From Tetrapyrgos nigripes (taxonomy: Eukaryota; Basidiomycota; Agaricomycetes; Agaricales; Campanellaceae): DNA of 64,000 nucleotides. This document shows, one piece after another, positions 11,640 to 21,379 of this stretch. The stretch covers positions 186,001 to 250,000 of the forward strand of contig JAACJM010000088.1 in the NCBI GenBank assembly GCA_013368315.1, read 5' to 3'. Position 1 is the stretch's first letter. The number at the start of each line of letters is the position of its first letter. The notes beneath the pieces were generated by a model. The model was not told the DNA's origin. It was given only the letters and a program-made list of their open reading frames with translations, and did no database searches. A program made the position numbers and the translations under genes.

Positions 11640-12263
11640 TCAAGAAGAATCTCCAACCCTATGACCTTCTGCCCGCTTCAACACCTTCCATGCCTTAAAC
11701 TTCTGATGCCTCACAGCGTCCCTCGAGGCCAGATCGCGAAGAGCCTGGTACTCGGAGCTGTCAACTGACTCCCTGCCCGGGTTAAGTATTTCGTGGGGAA
11801 CGATCTTGTGGTATTCGAAACCAAAGAGTTTGGCAGGGGGAATGGGGCCATCACGATGTAACAATTCGCCAGTTTCAGTGTCAGGAACAGGCATTTTGAA
11901 AGGAATCTTTTCGTCGTTGAAGCTTTCCGCAAAAGCAAGGTATGTGGGAGAGATAGTTGTCTGCCCTGCAAGATAACCACTCTTCTTCAGCTTCCTCGCG
12001 TGCCCGAGGAAAACGAGAACTTCCCATGGGGAGATCTCATAGCAACAACCGTTGTTCCAGAACCGGACGATCGTAGGCTCGACATGGTGGATGAACTGGC
12101 TGACTCTGATCCAGTCTTCGTGCGTGAAGCGAGAAGAGGAACGTGAAGTGGTCTGATCGGACTCCTCTGCAGGACGGTGCTTATTAGCAGGAGTAGCGGA
12201 CATGGATGTGGAGGTTGTTGCCACTGATGCAGACGCGGTCTTGGAGTTAGAGCTGGAATCCAT
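11640..12263 (-). CDS. element-borne ORF, 207 aa (left copy)
   Basis: Uninterrupted frame opening MDSSSNSKTASASV. The first 45 residues are Ser/Thr-rich and low-complexity; the rest is a globular-looking domain with FTHEDWIRVSQFIHHVEP, CCYEISPWEVLVFLGHARK and KLFGFEYHKIVPHEI. It is not related to any transposase family I know. It lies just 3' of the cysteine-rich exons on the same strand and may be their last exon, although the reading frames do not join at any donor I could find. Identical to the right copy. Confidence 0.55.
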   Translation of the reverse strand: MDSSSNSKTASASVATTSTSMSATPANKHRPAEESDQTTSRSSSRFTHEDWIRVSQFIHHVEPTIVRFWNNGCCYEISPWEVLVFLGHARKLKKSGYLAGQTTISPTYLAFAESFNDEKIPFKMPVPDTETGELLHRDGPIPPAKLFGFEYHKIVPHEILNPGRESVDSSEYQALRDLASRDAVRHQKFKAWKVLKRAEGHRVGDSS

Positions 12264-12306
12264 GGGTCGTGCAGGTTGCTGATTCTGGGGCGGATCCTGG
12301 TGGCAT

Positions 12307-12780
12307 CTACATTTCCCACGCGGTTGCGATCAACATTTTTCGGAGCGTCGTCGACGTCAGCCATGATGGCGAGGTACGAGAGTGATAACGAATCAAGATA
12401 TGTGCAGAACAGATGCGAAAACGATGATGGGGACAAGATGGGCGATGACATAGAGTACACTGTGAACGCGGAGTGGCGTTGACATCGATCTGAACAATAT
12501 GATGAGTATACTGATGTTATTGACGAGAACATTGCCAATGCGTCGACTCACAGTATTAAATTGAGAACTGGGTGCTCCTGGGCAAGTAGCGGGGCCCAGG
12601 GACCTAATAATACCATGCTCTGATTCTCTGTGGTTGCAGAAGCACTCGTCTTGTTGAGCTTGTTCAGTATCCTGAAACGAAAGGTTCGGTCAGTAACACA
12701 ACCATACATAGATCGGCGAGTGCTGCTTACTTGGCAATAGTTGGTGCACCCACAAAGGCGGTAAGGTTGCGTACCCCGTA
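12307..12780 (-). CDS. cysteine-rich spliced exons (left copy)
   Basis: Mirror image of the exons at 14339-14812: three exons joined by two phase-0 introns, encoding a Cys/His-rich protein segment. See the right-arm copy for detail. The two copies are identical in sequence. Confidence 0.45.
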
Positions 12781-14338
12781 CTGAGGGGATAAAACGAGCG
12801 TGGGGTGGAATCGGCGTGTGGTATAGCAGGAAAAATGGAGGAAGAGGCGAGCTAAAAAGCAAGTGACGACACGGCTGGAGAAAGAGTGAGATGGATCTGA
12901 ACCAAATATTCAAAGTGAGGAATGAAGAGAACCAAATATTAAGCAAATACCTAATGGCCCCACAAATAGCAAGAAATTATGCCTCTGCAGAGGGTTTTAC
13001 CATTACGCGGATCTAGAGATGGCGACACTCGGCTCTGATTGGTGTCCCTGCAGCCTTAAACTTAAAGAGAGCAGAGAACCAGCCTGCTATGCTCTGATAG
13101 ACATTTGAGGAGCTCGCTTGACTACAGACAGGCTTTTAATGGACAATCAGGAGGACTTGATATGCAGACGCTAGCGCTGGGCTTGAGGCCAATACCTAAC
13201 TGTCTGTCCGATTGTATTTAACTCTGCGTTCTATATTGACCAGCTGAATTGATTAGTCGGCTGAGCTGAATTGCGTTCACCCAGAGAGAGTCGGTACTGG
13301 ACGCATAGACAAGTCGTGTCGAAGTCGACGAAGGAAAAGACGAGTCGGAAAATCCCGGATGATGTTGCAATCATGGAAGAGACAAAGGTAACGTTGAAAG
13401 AGTCAAGTTGCATTAATATTGCCGAACTTCTACTACTAAGCGGTTACTAAGAGGTATGTGTACTATGCCGGAAGTAAAGCTAGTACAAGGGCGACGTTGA
13501 CTGACGAAGTGAAAGGTGATGTTGATAAGTGTTAAATATATTTTGTCCGGCGAGGACCTTGTTACTCGCCGGACAAAATATATTTAACACTTATCAACAT
13601 CACCTTTCACTTCGTCAGTCAACGTCGCCCTTGTACTAGCTTTACTTCCGGCATAGTACACATACCTCTTAGTAACCGCTTAGTAGTAGAAGTTCGGCAA
13701 TATTAATGCAACTTGACTCTTTCAACGTTACCTTTGTCTCTTCCATGATTGCAACATCATCCGGGATTTTCCGACTCGTCTTTTCCTTCGTCGACTTCGA
13801 CACGACTTGTCTATGCGTCCAGTACCGACTCTCTCTGGGTGAACGCAATTCAGCTCAGCCGACTAATCAATTCAGCTGGTCAATATAGAACGCAGAGTTA
13901 AATACAATCGGACAGACAGTTAGGTATTGGCCTCAAGCCCAGCGCTAGCGTCTGCATATCAAGTCCTCCTGATTGTCCATTAAAAGCCTGTCTGTAGTCA
14001 AGCGAGCTCCTCAAATGTCTATCAGAGCATAGCAGGCTGGTTCTCTGCTCTCTTTAAGTTTAAGGCTGCAGGGACACCAATCAGAGCCGAGTGTCGCCAT
14101 CTCTAGATCCGCGTAATGGTAAAACCCTCTGCAGAGGCATAATTTCTTGCTATTTGTGGGGCCATTAGGTATTTGCTTAATATTTGGTTCTCTTCATTCC
14201 TCACTTTGAATATTTGGTTCAGATCCATCTCACTCTTTCTCCAGCCGTGTCGTCACTTGCTTTTTAGCTCGCCTCTTCCTCCATTTTTCCTGCTATACCA
14301 CACGCCGATTCCACCCCACGCTCGTTTTATCCCCTCAG

Positions 14339-14812
14339 TACGGGGTACGCAACCTTACCGCCTTTGTGGGTGCACCAACTATTGCCAAGTAAGCAGCACT
14401 CGCCGATCTATGTATGGTTGTGTTACTGACCGAACCTTTCGTTTCAGGATACTGAACAAGCTCAACAAGACGAGTGCTTCTGCAACCACAGAGAATCAGA
14501 GCATGGTATTATTAGGTCCCTGGGCCCCGCTACTTGCCCAGGAGCACCCAGTTCTCAATTTAATACTGTGAGTCGACGCATTGGCAATGTTCTCGTCAAT
14601 AACATCAGTATACTCATCATATTGTTCAGATCGATGTCAACGCCACTCCGCGTTCACAGTGTACTCTATGTCATCGCCCATCTTGTCCCCATCATCGTTT
14701 TCGCATCTGTTCTGCACATATCTTGATTCGTTATCACTCTCGTACCTCGCCATCATGGCTGACGTCGACGACGCTCCGAAAAATGTTGATCGCAACCGCG
14801 TGGGAAATGTAG
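14339..14812 (+). CDS. cysteine-rich spliced exons (right copy)
   Basis: Exon A ends at 14398 (LCGCTNYCQ), exon B is 14448-14567 (DTEQAQQDECFCNH...) and exon C begins 14630 (IDVNATPRSQCTLCHRPSCP). Both introns are phase 0 with gtaagc/tttcag and gtgagt/gttcag ends, which is unlikely by chance and supports a real transcript. The segment has CxC, CxxxC, CxCxH and CxxC spacings and looks zinc-binding. Cys clusters accompany KDZ-type transposases in mushrooms, but no link to them is shown here. The first exon with a start codon was not found; in the frame as drawn exon C stops at 14812. Confidence 0.5.
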
Positions 14813-14855
14813 ATGCCACCAGGATCCGCCCCAGAATCAGCAACCTGCACGACCC

Positions 14856-15479
14856 ATGGATTCCAGCTCTAACTCCAAGACCGCGTCTGCATCAGTGGCA
14901 ACAACCTCCACATCCATGTCCGCTACTCCTGCTAATAAGCACCGTCCTGCAGAGGAGTCCGATCAGACCACTTCACGTTCCTCTTCTCGCTTCACGCACG
15001 AAGACTGGATCAGAGTCAGCCAGTTCATCCACCATGTCGAGCCTACGATCGTCCGGTTCTGGAACAACGGTTGTTGCTATGAGATCTCCCCATGGGAAGT
15101 TCTCGTTTTCCTCGGGCACGCGAGGAAGCTGAAGAAGAGTGGTTATCTTGCAGGGCAGACAACTATCTCTCCCACATACCTTGCTTTTGCGGAAAGCTTC
15201 AACGACGAAAAGATTCCTTTCAAAATGCCTGTTCCTGACACTGAAACTGGCGAATTGTTACATCGTGATGGCCCCATTCCCCCTGCCAAACTCTTTGGTT
15301 TCGAATACCACAAGATCGTTCCCCACGAAATACTTAACCCGGGCAGGGAGTCAGTTGACAGCTCCGAGTACCAGGCTCTTCGCGATCTGGCCTCGAGGGA
15401 CGCTGTGAGGCATCAGAAGTTTAAGGCATGGAAGGTGTTGAAGCGGGCAGAAGGTCATAGGGTTGGAGATTCTTCTTGA
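14856..15479 (+). CDS. element-borne ORF, 207 aa (right copy)
   Basis: Exact mirror copy of the ORF at 11640-12263. The codon frame is open upstream of the ATG for about 20 codons (PPQNQQPARP precede it), so translation could enter from an upstream exon. Function unknown. Confidence 0.55.
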   Translation: MDSSSNSKTASASVATTSTSMSATPANKHRPAEESDQTTSRSSSRFTHEDWIRVSQFIHHVEPTIVRFWNNGCCYEISPWEVLVFLGHARKLKKSGYLAGQTTISPTYLAFAESFNDEKIPFKMPVPDTETGELLHRDGPIPPAKLFGFEYHKIVPHEILNPGRESVDSSEYQALRDLASRDAVRHQKFKAWKVLKRAEGHRVGDSS

Positions 15480-16837
15480 AGGCGTTCAGAGTTGTTGCGG
15501 AGGGCGTGTAACGACTAGCGAAGGATTCCCAACTTCTCTTTATCATTCGGTCATGAATATCTCGCACAGGACATCAGGCATCATTTGGTTTGGGCTGGAA
15601 TGGTTTGGTTTTCGGTGAAGGATACTCTACTAGGTTGGATAGTGTACTGTGTACACTAGGAGGGCGTATGTAACGGATTTGGTCTATTCCGGACAGTCGC
15701 TATTTACCAAAGGCTCCACAGCCACAGTATGTCAAACCTAGAGTACAGCGTAGAGGGTTTCCTTTAGTTCTCCATGAATAGCAGACCCATCCCCGTTCTT
15801 TCGCCGTGAGACTCTAAGGTGTAAGGATTACAACCTTACAGGTATCTGCATGTGTATTTGGGTAGCACCTAAGACCTACTTGCTGAAAAAAACATGAGCT
15901 CGAGTTACTAGATGAGATATGAAAAACAGGAACACACCAGCATGACAGTCTGAAGCCCTTATCATCACCTGCATCAGGCGTGTAGATAAAAGCCTTTTCT
16001 TCCTCCTTTTCACTTCCCAAAGCACCATCGTACACAGCTGAACGTTGAACCGTTCTTTTTGCGCAATAGACCGTTTACGTTTAAGAAAACGAGGTTCAGT
16101 TCAGATCAAATGCAAAATGAAGTTGAGGACGTACCGGTGACCCAGCCAACTCCACATCCTTCACGACGACGTGTGCTCTGCCAACAGAATCCGATTTTAC
16201 CTATGGCCCAGTTGGCGCATAATTACGCACTAGGCTTTCCAATTCCGGACCGGGCAGCTTCGACCAATTTGCCGATGTAGGTGGAACGTCAAAAGAAACA
16301 GAGAGAGAAAAGGTATAGGTTAGGAAAACCACCGAAAGTCACTGGTAAAGTCCAAGTCAAGTGGTGAAGTCGGTTCGGCAACTGCCGGGGGAAAGTTGAA
16401 GTGGAAGTTGTTAACAGGAAGTTGGCAACACGGAGTTGAATGTTTTTGTCCGGCCGGGACCTTCATAGGCGAGGACCTTGTTAGACATTCGTGGTTGTAT
16501 CCCTACTCTGTAATCATGTATACTTCAGTAGCTTCTGTCAGTACTTTCTTGAGAAAGAGTAAAAGAACTATGAACTTCAGTCCTTGGTCCGAAGTCAAAA
16601 GCATGTCGCGTCCCCACCATCACCACCGCCATCTCCAAGTCTTCCTGCTCTTGCATGCTTAAACTGCTGTCAGTTTTAAAGTTTCGCATTCACAATAGCT
16701 TGGGTCGTGCTACTCGCAGAGGGCTCTCGGCGAAGTCGCGGACTGGGGTGTGTCCCTTACTTGACTTCATGTTCACATCCACTTAACACTGACAGAGATC
16801 TCAACGTTAGCGGCCTTTAAAACGTGTTCTTATCTCA

Positions 16838-17654
16838 ATGAAGCCTAATGAGCTCACTTCCTTCGACTACATGGACATTTCTGGCCAGCGCTGCATCGGT
16901 ATAAATTACAGGAATGCGCCTTGCAGGAAGATCCGCTGGGAGGTCTCGAAAACGAGCGAGCGGCCATTTCCCGAGAGAACACACGGCTTCTTCTATTACC
17001 ATCTCCCCAAAAACGCGCCATTATTTGCTGGCGGTGTACGGTTCCGTGTTTGCCCATCCGATGATACCAGAACGTTCCAAGACGGCGATGACCTGCTCAA
17101 GCTCAGTGGCTTACCATGGGAGATCTCAAACTGGGCATTTGCACTACACAAGACATATCGTCCGTGGGGAGAGGAAATGGTTGAAACTGGAGTCATTCGT
17201 CCTGGGGCTTTGGAGTTGTGCCGCAAGCTTACATCTCAGGTCCACCTCCATCATCCCTCTGACAATCCCGTTATATACTCTCTCAAACAGCCATTTTCAA
17301 TGCCTCTGGGTCTAAATAAGATCATTTTCTGGATAGCAAATGAGAAAAATATGGTGCGCGTGCTGTTACGCTCTCGTATTCTCGAACCCTTCAATGTTAC
17401 TTTGAAAATGCCGGGTATGTTCGTCTTTTTTGGTATAAACAGCATTGCTGATCAATTCGTTTCTAGTGGCTGCAACCGCAGATGTATGTTTTGACCGGGT
17501 TGAGGGCAACATTGTCGTTCGTCTGCTTTCAGTACCACCAGAGTATGCCGGAAAGATGAAGTACAAAGTTGGAGATACTATTCCATACAGGCCTACGCGT
17601 CCGGAGGTGTTAGACATGCTTAAGAACTTTCCTCGTCCTGCTGGACATGAATGA
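16838..17654 (+). CDS. hypothetical protein, 254 aa
   Basis: Two exons, 16838-17414 and 17467-17654, join in phase 1 (gtatgt...tttctag) to give a continuous 254-residue protein opening MKPNELTSFDYMDI. It contains an aromatic-rich middle (HGFFYYHLPKNAPLFAGGVRF) and ends FPRPAGHE. No signal peptide, membrane helix or catalytic motif was recognised. The long open frame with a clean intron argues for a real gene. It begins 356 bp from the right end of the palindromic element. Confidence 0.72.
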
Positions 17655-18163
17655 AGCAGTTTGTCTGAACACTTTTTTCTAATGTAGATGCTTAAACGAG
17701 TTTGACCACTGTACATTCTAAGTACAACCGGAAATCTCTACAACAAAAATCTTTCTGTAACTGGTGGCCTGTCCTTCTCCCGCCGCCTCCGAGGCCTGGT
17801 TCTACAGCATACTCTTCCAAATGTTCATGAACAACGCCTCTCAATTATCTATTATTTGCGTATTCTGTCAGAAGGAAACCAGAGAGCTATTGACATGCAT
17901 TTGCCAGAATACTCAAGTCCGTACCTGACTTGAATTGTACCTCCGTTCGCTCCCTCGCACGGTGCACCCGAAGCCCGTTACATTACAGGTTACAATACCC
18001 TTCATGCCAATTTTGCCGATTCGTTCGAAGTACATCTCAGCGATATAAATCTATCGCTATTCTTCTGAGTCAACTCGTGTCCCAATCCAATCAGCGAGCT
18101 GGACGGAAGAGCAGTTTTTCTATTGTGGATGTTATAACCTATATCTCCTACCCTTTGCGTTCT
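17655..18163. other. intergenic between convergent genes
   Basis: Holds the 3' ends of the orphan gene (plus) and the twin F-box gene (minus). A 133-codon open frame at 17930-18331 on the plus strand overlaps the F-box gene and is probably a shadow. Nothing else seen. Confidence 0.5.
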
Positions 18164-19912
18164 TCATACCCATCGAGGCATTCTCTGCGACCCAGACATC
18201 CCGTAACTCCACCACAACGTATCAAACTGCTTCACTATGCCCAAAATCCTCTTCCTATTCCGTATGGACGGACTGGTGACACATGCTCGAACGAATTCAG
18301 CGCAAGGGAAGGCTGGGGAAGAGATGATTAAAGTGAAAGAAGACTCTAGGACTTCTTCAGACTGAGGAAGCCAAGTCCTCGCCGCCATTATCGCCCGTTC
18401 TGATTCGTCGTAGAAGGATGGGATCACGACAGGCTGCAGCCAACTGTAGTACCCATTCAAAATACTCCTTCTATAAGCCTCGTTCAGGAACCTCTGGTTG
18501 TAATGAATTCGAAACCTCATGATTCGACAGGTAGAAGCAAGGCCTGTAACCGCATACACGGGAAGGTGTTGCATAATGAGCATGAATGCTTCGGCGGGAA
18601 GAGTATTGAAGATATTCCCATCATTGCGAGTAGGGCCGACGAAGGGAGGCTCGTGGTCTTTGAGGACCCGTGCCAGAAGTGCGGGGTCGTCCAGTATACG
18701 AAATTTGAAGGTTCTGCATGTCTGAGCCAAGTTGGATATAGTGCCGAGAGCAGGGATGAATTGGAGGATGGTGATGAGCAGTTCCGTTGGTAGCTGACTG
18801 ACCCAGAGATTTGTGTCATTTGGAGTTGGGGTCAGACTTCGGGAATCTTCATTGAAGGATGGTCCAGGCCGAGTAGGCCAGCTGTGGAGGCATGACCAAG
18901 ATTGTTAAAGACGGAGGATAGCAAGACGCCAAAACTGCACGCACATATCAGGCCTTGTGAACAAGTATCCAAAATCCTCAACAAATGAAGCAACCAAGTC
19001 CTTTCCCCGTACACCATTTGACATCGCTTCACTTATGTGTCGAACATCTCGGTGGGGTTGCTCATACTTGTCCCACCAGCCTCCACGCACCGGTCTGATA
19101 AACTCGTATCTTACTGCTGGTAGAGTGCCGTCTACTGCTCGTGGTAAAGAGAAGTCAGTCATGGGAGAAAAGCTTCAGAAGAATTGAAAAAACGCACCAT
19201 CTTTAGGCTTCCTTCTGGTGTTGACGATCTCGTAAAACTGTCCTTCCAGTGACATGTCCTTGTTCTTTGGGAACTTGGCAGGCACTAGATAATCGGATAG
19301 GACTAACCATGCCTGTAGATAGCTCCAACAGCAAAGGTGGACCAGCGTGTTTCCGTTTGAGCAGTCGATGGGTCGGTCAGAGATGTCAAGAATCCGGTAA
19401 GTGTTCCCGGTCCGTTCTGCTGCATCATTACCAGATGCGCTGACGACGACACCGTTATAAACACCATTCCCGACGTAGTTGGTACATCTCCTAATTTTGA
19501 CGACGTCTCCTACTCCGTGCCGGAGCTCGCTGGAAGAGAGCGCACCAGCGTCCAAAATAATTGGGCTCTTGGGATGATCAAGAGTCGATGTATCCTGCTC
19601 TCCGCCCGTAAGGCCAATACCAGAGCCACAGAGATGATCAAGGAGACCATGAACATTTTGGACGACCTCGGTTTCTTGTAGAGCTTCAATCTCGTAGGCC
19701 ATAATGTTTTTTGGGATGAGCTCTCTGAACTGGTTGATATGCCTCTGGGTCGGCATATCCTGTTCGTGCTTGCCATGATCTATGGATCGAGTACCGCAGA
19801 TGATGCACAACAATTCCGTGTCTTGCATCATTGTCCACAGAGGTTCTGAAAGATGAAGGAAGATGGTGACCGTTTTAAATAATGTTTGGATATGAGCGCT
19901 CGAGTCATTCAT
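18164..19912 (-). CDS. F-box protein with two F-box motifs
   Basis: Three exons: 19912 to about 19187, then VDGTLPAVRYEF... (about 19145-18946), then from about 18878 to 18164. The first splice gives KPKD-VDG and the second TRPD-IWPTRPG. The last exon holds two consecutive F-box-like motifs, LPTELLITILQFIPALGTI and LPAEAFMLIMQHLPVYAVTG, each followed by a similar segment (TCRTFKFRI and TCRIMRFRI). F-box motifs recruit substrates to SCF ubiquitin ligases through Skp1. The N-terminal half has LLCIICGTRSIDHG and is otherwise unrecognised. Repeating the motif with its follow-on segment suggests an internal duplication. Confidence 0.7.
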
Positions 19913-20090
19913 TGATACATGTCTGCGCCGTCTACGACTGCGGCAAAGGTCAGATCCATGTTGAGACTAGCTTGCTCGCAGCAAACCGCTGTAAAAAATG
20001 AAAAATGATCAATTTGGCCGCTGTTGTGGTGGATTGAAAGAGAGAGACACAGCACGTGTATCCGCGTCTATCACTTGACAGCAAACTACC

Positions 20091-21157
20091 ATGGCCTACG
20101 TCGCAGTCGATGAAGATGAGGTGCCGATGCTTGTGTTTCTTCTTGCTGCGCTCACTAATTGTTTTCTCATCCTCAGCGACTAGAAGAAGGACCAGAAGGC
20201 CTTCAATTCAAATCCTTCAATCCCACCAATGTTGGTGTAGGCAACACCGACAGAGGTACGCGTTTCTACGTGTCCAATACTCTTTCTTCTCAACCACAAT
20301 TTACAGGCTACCTCCAAGATCAACCCCATCCCTCGAAATCTAATCTTTCCTTCTGGAATATCGAGTATTACCAATCCTACTTCGACATCGATACACAAAC
20401 TGTCTTGACAAGATGCTATTCCACTCTCCTCCCTTTTTCGCAATCCTTCAACCATTTCATCGCTAGTAATCTGAATCCTCCTGATCTTTACGGCCCATTC
20501 TGGACTCTGACTACCCTCATATTCACTTTGTTCTTGAGTTCCAGTTTGGCCGCGTCAATATCGGCTTACTTGTCCCCTGATGCTGTAGAGGATTATGACT
20601 ACGACTTTCGGTTGCTCAGTGTAGCTTTGGGTCTCGTATACGCCTATGGACTAGCAGTACCAGTGCTGCTTTGGATTGCATTGCGTTATTTGGGTGTAGG
20701 AGAATGGAGTGTCATTGAAGCAGTAGCAATTTGGGGATACGCAATGTTTGTCTGGATTCCCGTTTCTGTGAGTATACTTCTCTCACTCTGTATTTCTGGA
20801 GCTCAGTTTCCTTTTTGTTTCCAGATACTGTGTGTTGCTCCCGTCCCCATTTTACGATGGGTGTTGGTCATCCTCGCGTTTGCTTCGTCTGGATATTTCC
20901 TGGTCCGAAATGTCTACCCCATCCTCGCATCCGCAGAAGCAAAAGCTCTGCGTCTCCTCATCATCGTTCTCGTCGTTCTTCATGCTGCTGTTGCGTTGGT
21001 ATTCAAGATCCTTTTCTTCAACTATTACGTTGTGGAGAAGTATGGCATTGATCCCGATGATGTCTTACTTGGTGGGGGGGACGACTCTTCCGGGTCTGAT
21101 GGAGGGAATACTACTGCGGAAGCGGTACGTAGGATGGTCCGAGCGGTTCTGGTGTAG
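20091..21157 (+). CDS. Yip1/YIPF-family Golgi membrane protein
   Basis: Exons 20091-20120, 20177-20767 and 20825-21157 join in phase 0. After a tiny first exon (MAYVAVDEDE) the cytosolic part runs to YYQSYFDIDTQTVLTRC, typical of the Yip1 domain family, followed by about five hydrophobic helices: near GPFWTLTTLIFTLFLSS, LLSVALGLVYAYGLAVPVLL, EAVAIWGYAMFVWIPVS, WVLVILAFASSGYFL and LLIIVLVVLHAAVALVF. DLYGPFWI/T followed by helices is the family hallmark. Members bind Rab GTPases in ER-Golgi transport; fungal YIPF1/2-like (Yip5 group) is the best fit. The acidic C-tail is unusual only in its Gly run. Confidence 0.85.
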
Positions 21158-21379
21158 TCGTAACGTCCCAGGGTCATTGATACCCGTCATAGAACCACAT
21201 GTAACACTGTAAATTATATCCAGACCACTGTCGCGCTTCATGAATTTGCTTGGTGTTTGCACGGAATATGCATGTTTTCTCAAAACAGTTTGCCAAACCC
21301 GAGAGACAGTAATGGGCACGAACTCTGCAACAATGTACACCAATACAATTAAATACATTTCTACCTGACTTCTCTATTC

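Larger units (their letters stand above)
10652..13554 (+). repeat. palindrome left arm, 2903 bp
   Basis: Every open frame here reappears mirrored in the right arm with identical protein sequence; position x maps to 27119 minus x. The ten-base spacer GACCTTGTTA (13555-13564) separates the arms. The arm starts on the first base after the AGACATT target repeat. Confidence 0.95.
13565..16467 (-). repeat. palindrome right arm, 2903 bp
   Basis: Reverse complement of the left arm. Symmetry stops at 16467/10652: the next bases are G on the right and the T of AGACATT on the left. I saw no mismatch in the segments compared, and all mirrored open frames are identical. Confidence 0.95.
10652..16482. mobile_element. 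composite palindromic transposon-like element
   Basis: Flanked by the 7-bp direct repeat AGACATT (10645-10651 and 16483-16489). It consists of one full unit (10652-13563, termini AAGGTCC..GCCGGACAAAA in inverted orientation), a near-full inverted second unit (13565-16467) and a 15-base tail GGCGAGGACCTTGTT that repeats the unit's right terminus. Subterminal CAACTT/AACTTCC motifs recur behind the left terminus. No transposase was recognised, so the unit is probably non-autonomous or uses an uncharacterised protein. It carries a spliced cysteine-rich gene and a 207-residue ORF, each present twice. Confidence 0.8.

Noticed and set aside
16396..16662. 88-codon open frame crossing the right end of the palindrome
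   Set aside because: Half lies in the repeat arm and half in unique DNA; no motif or splice support.
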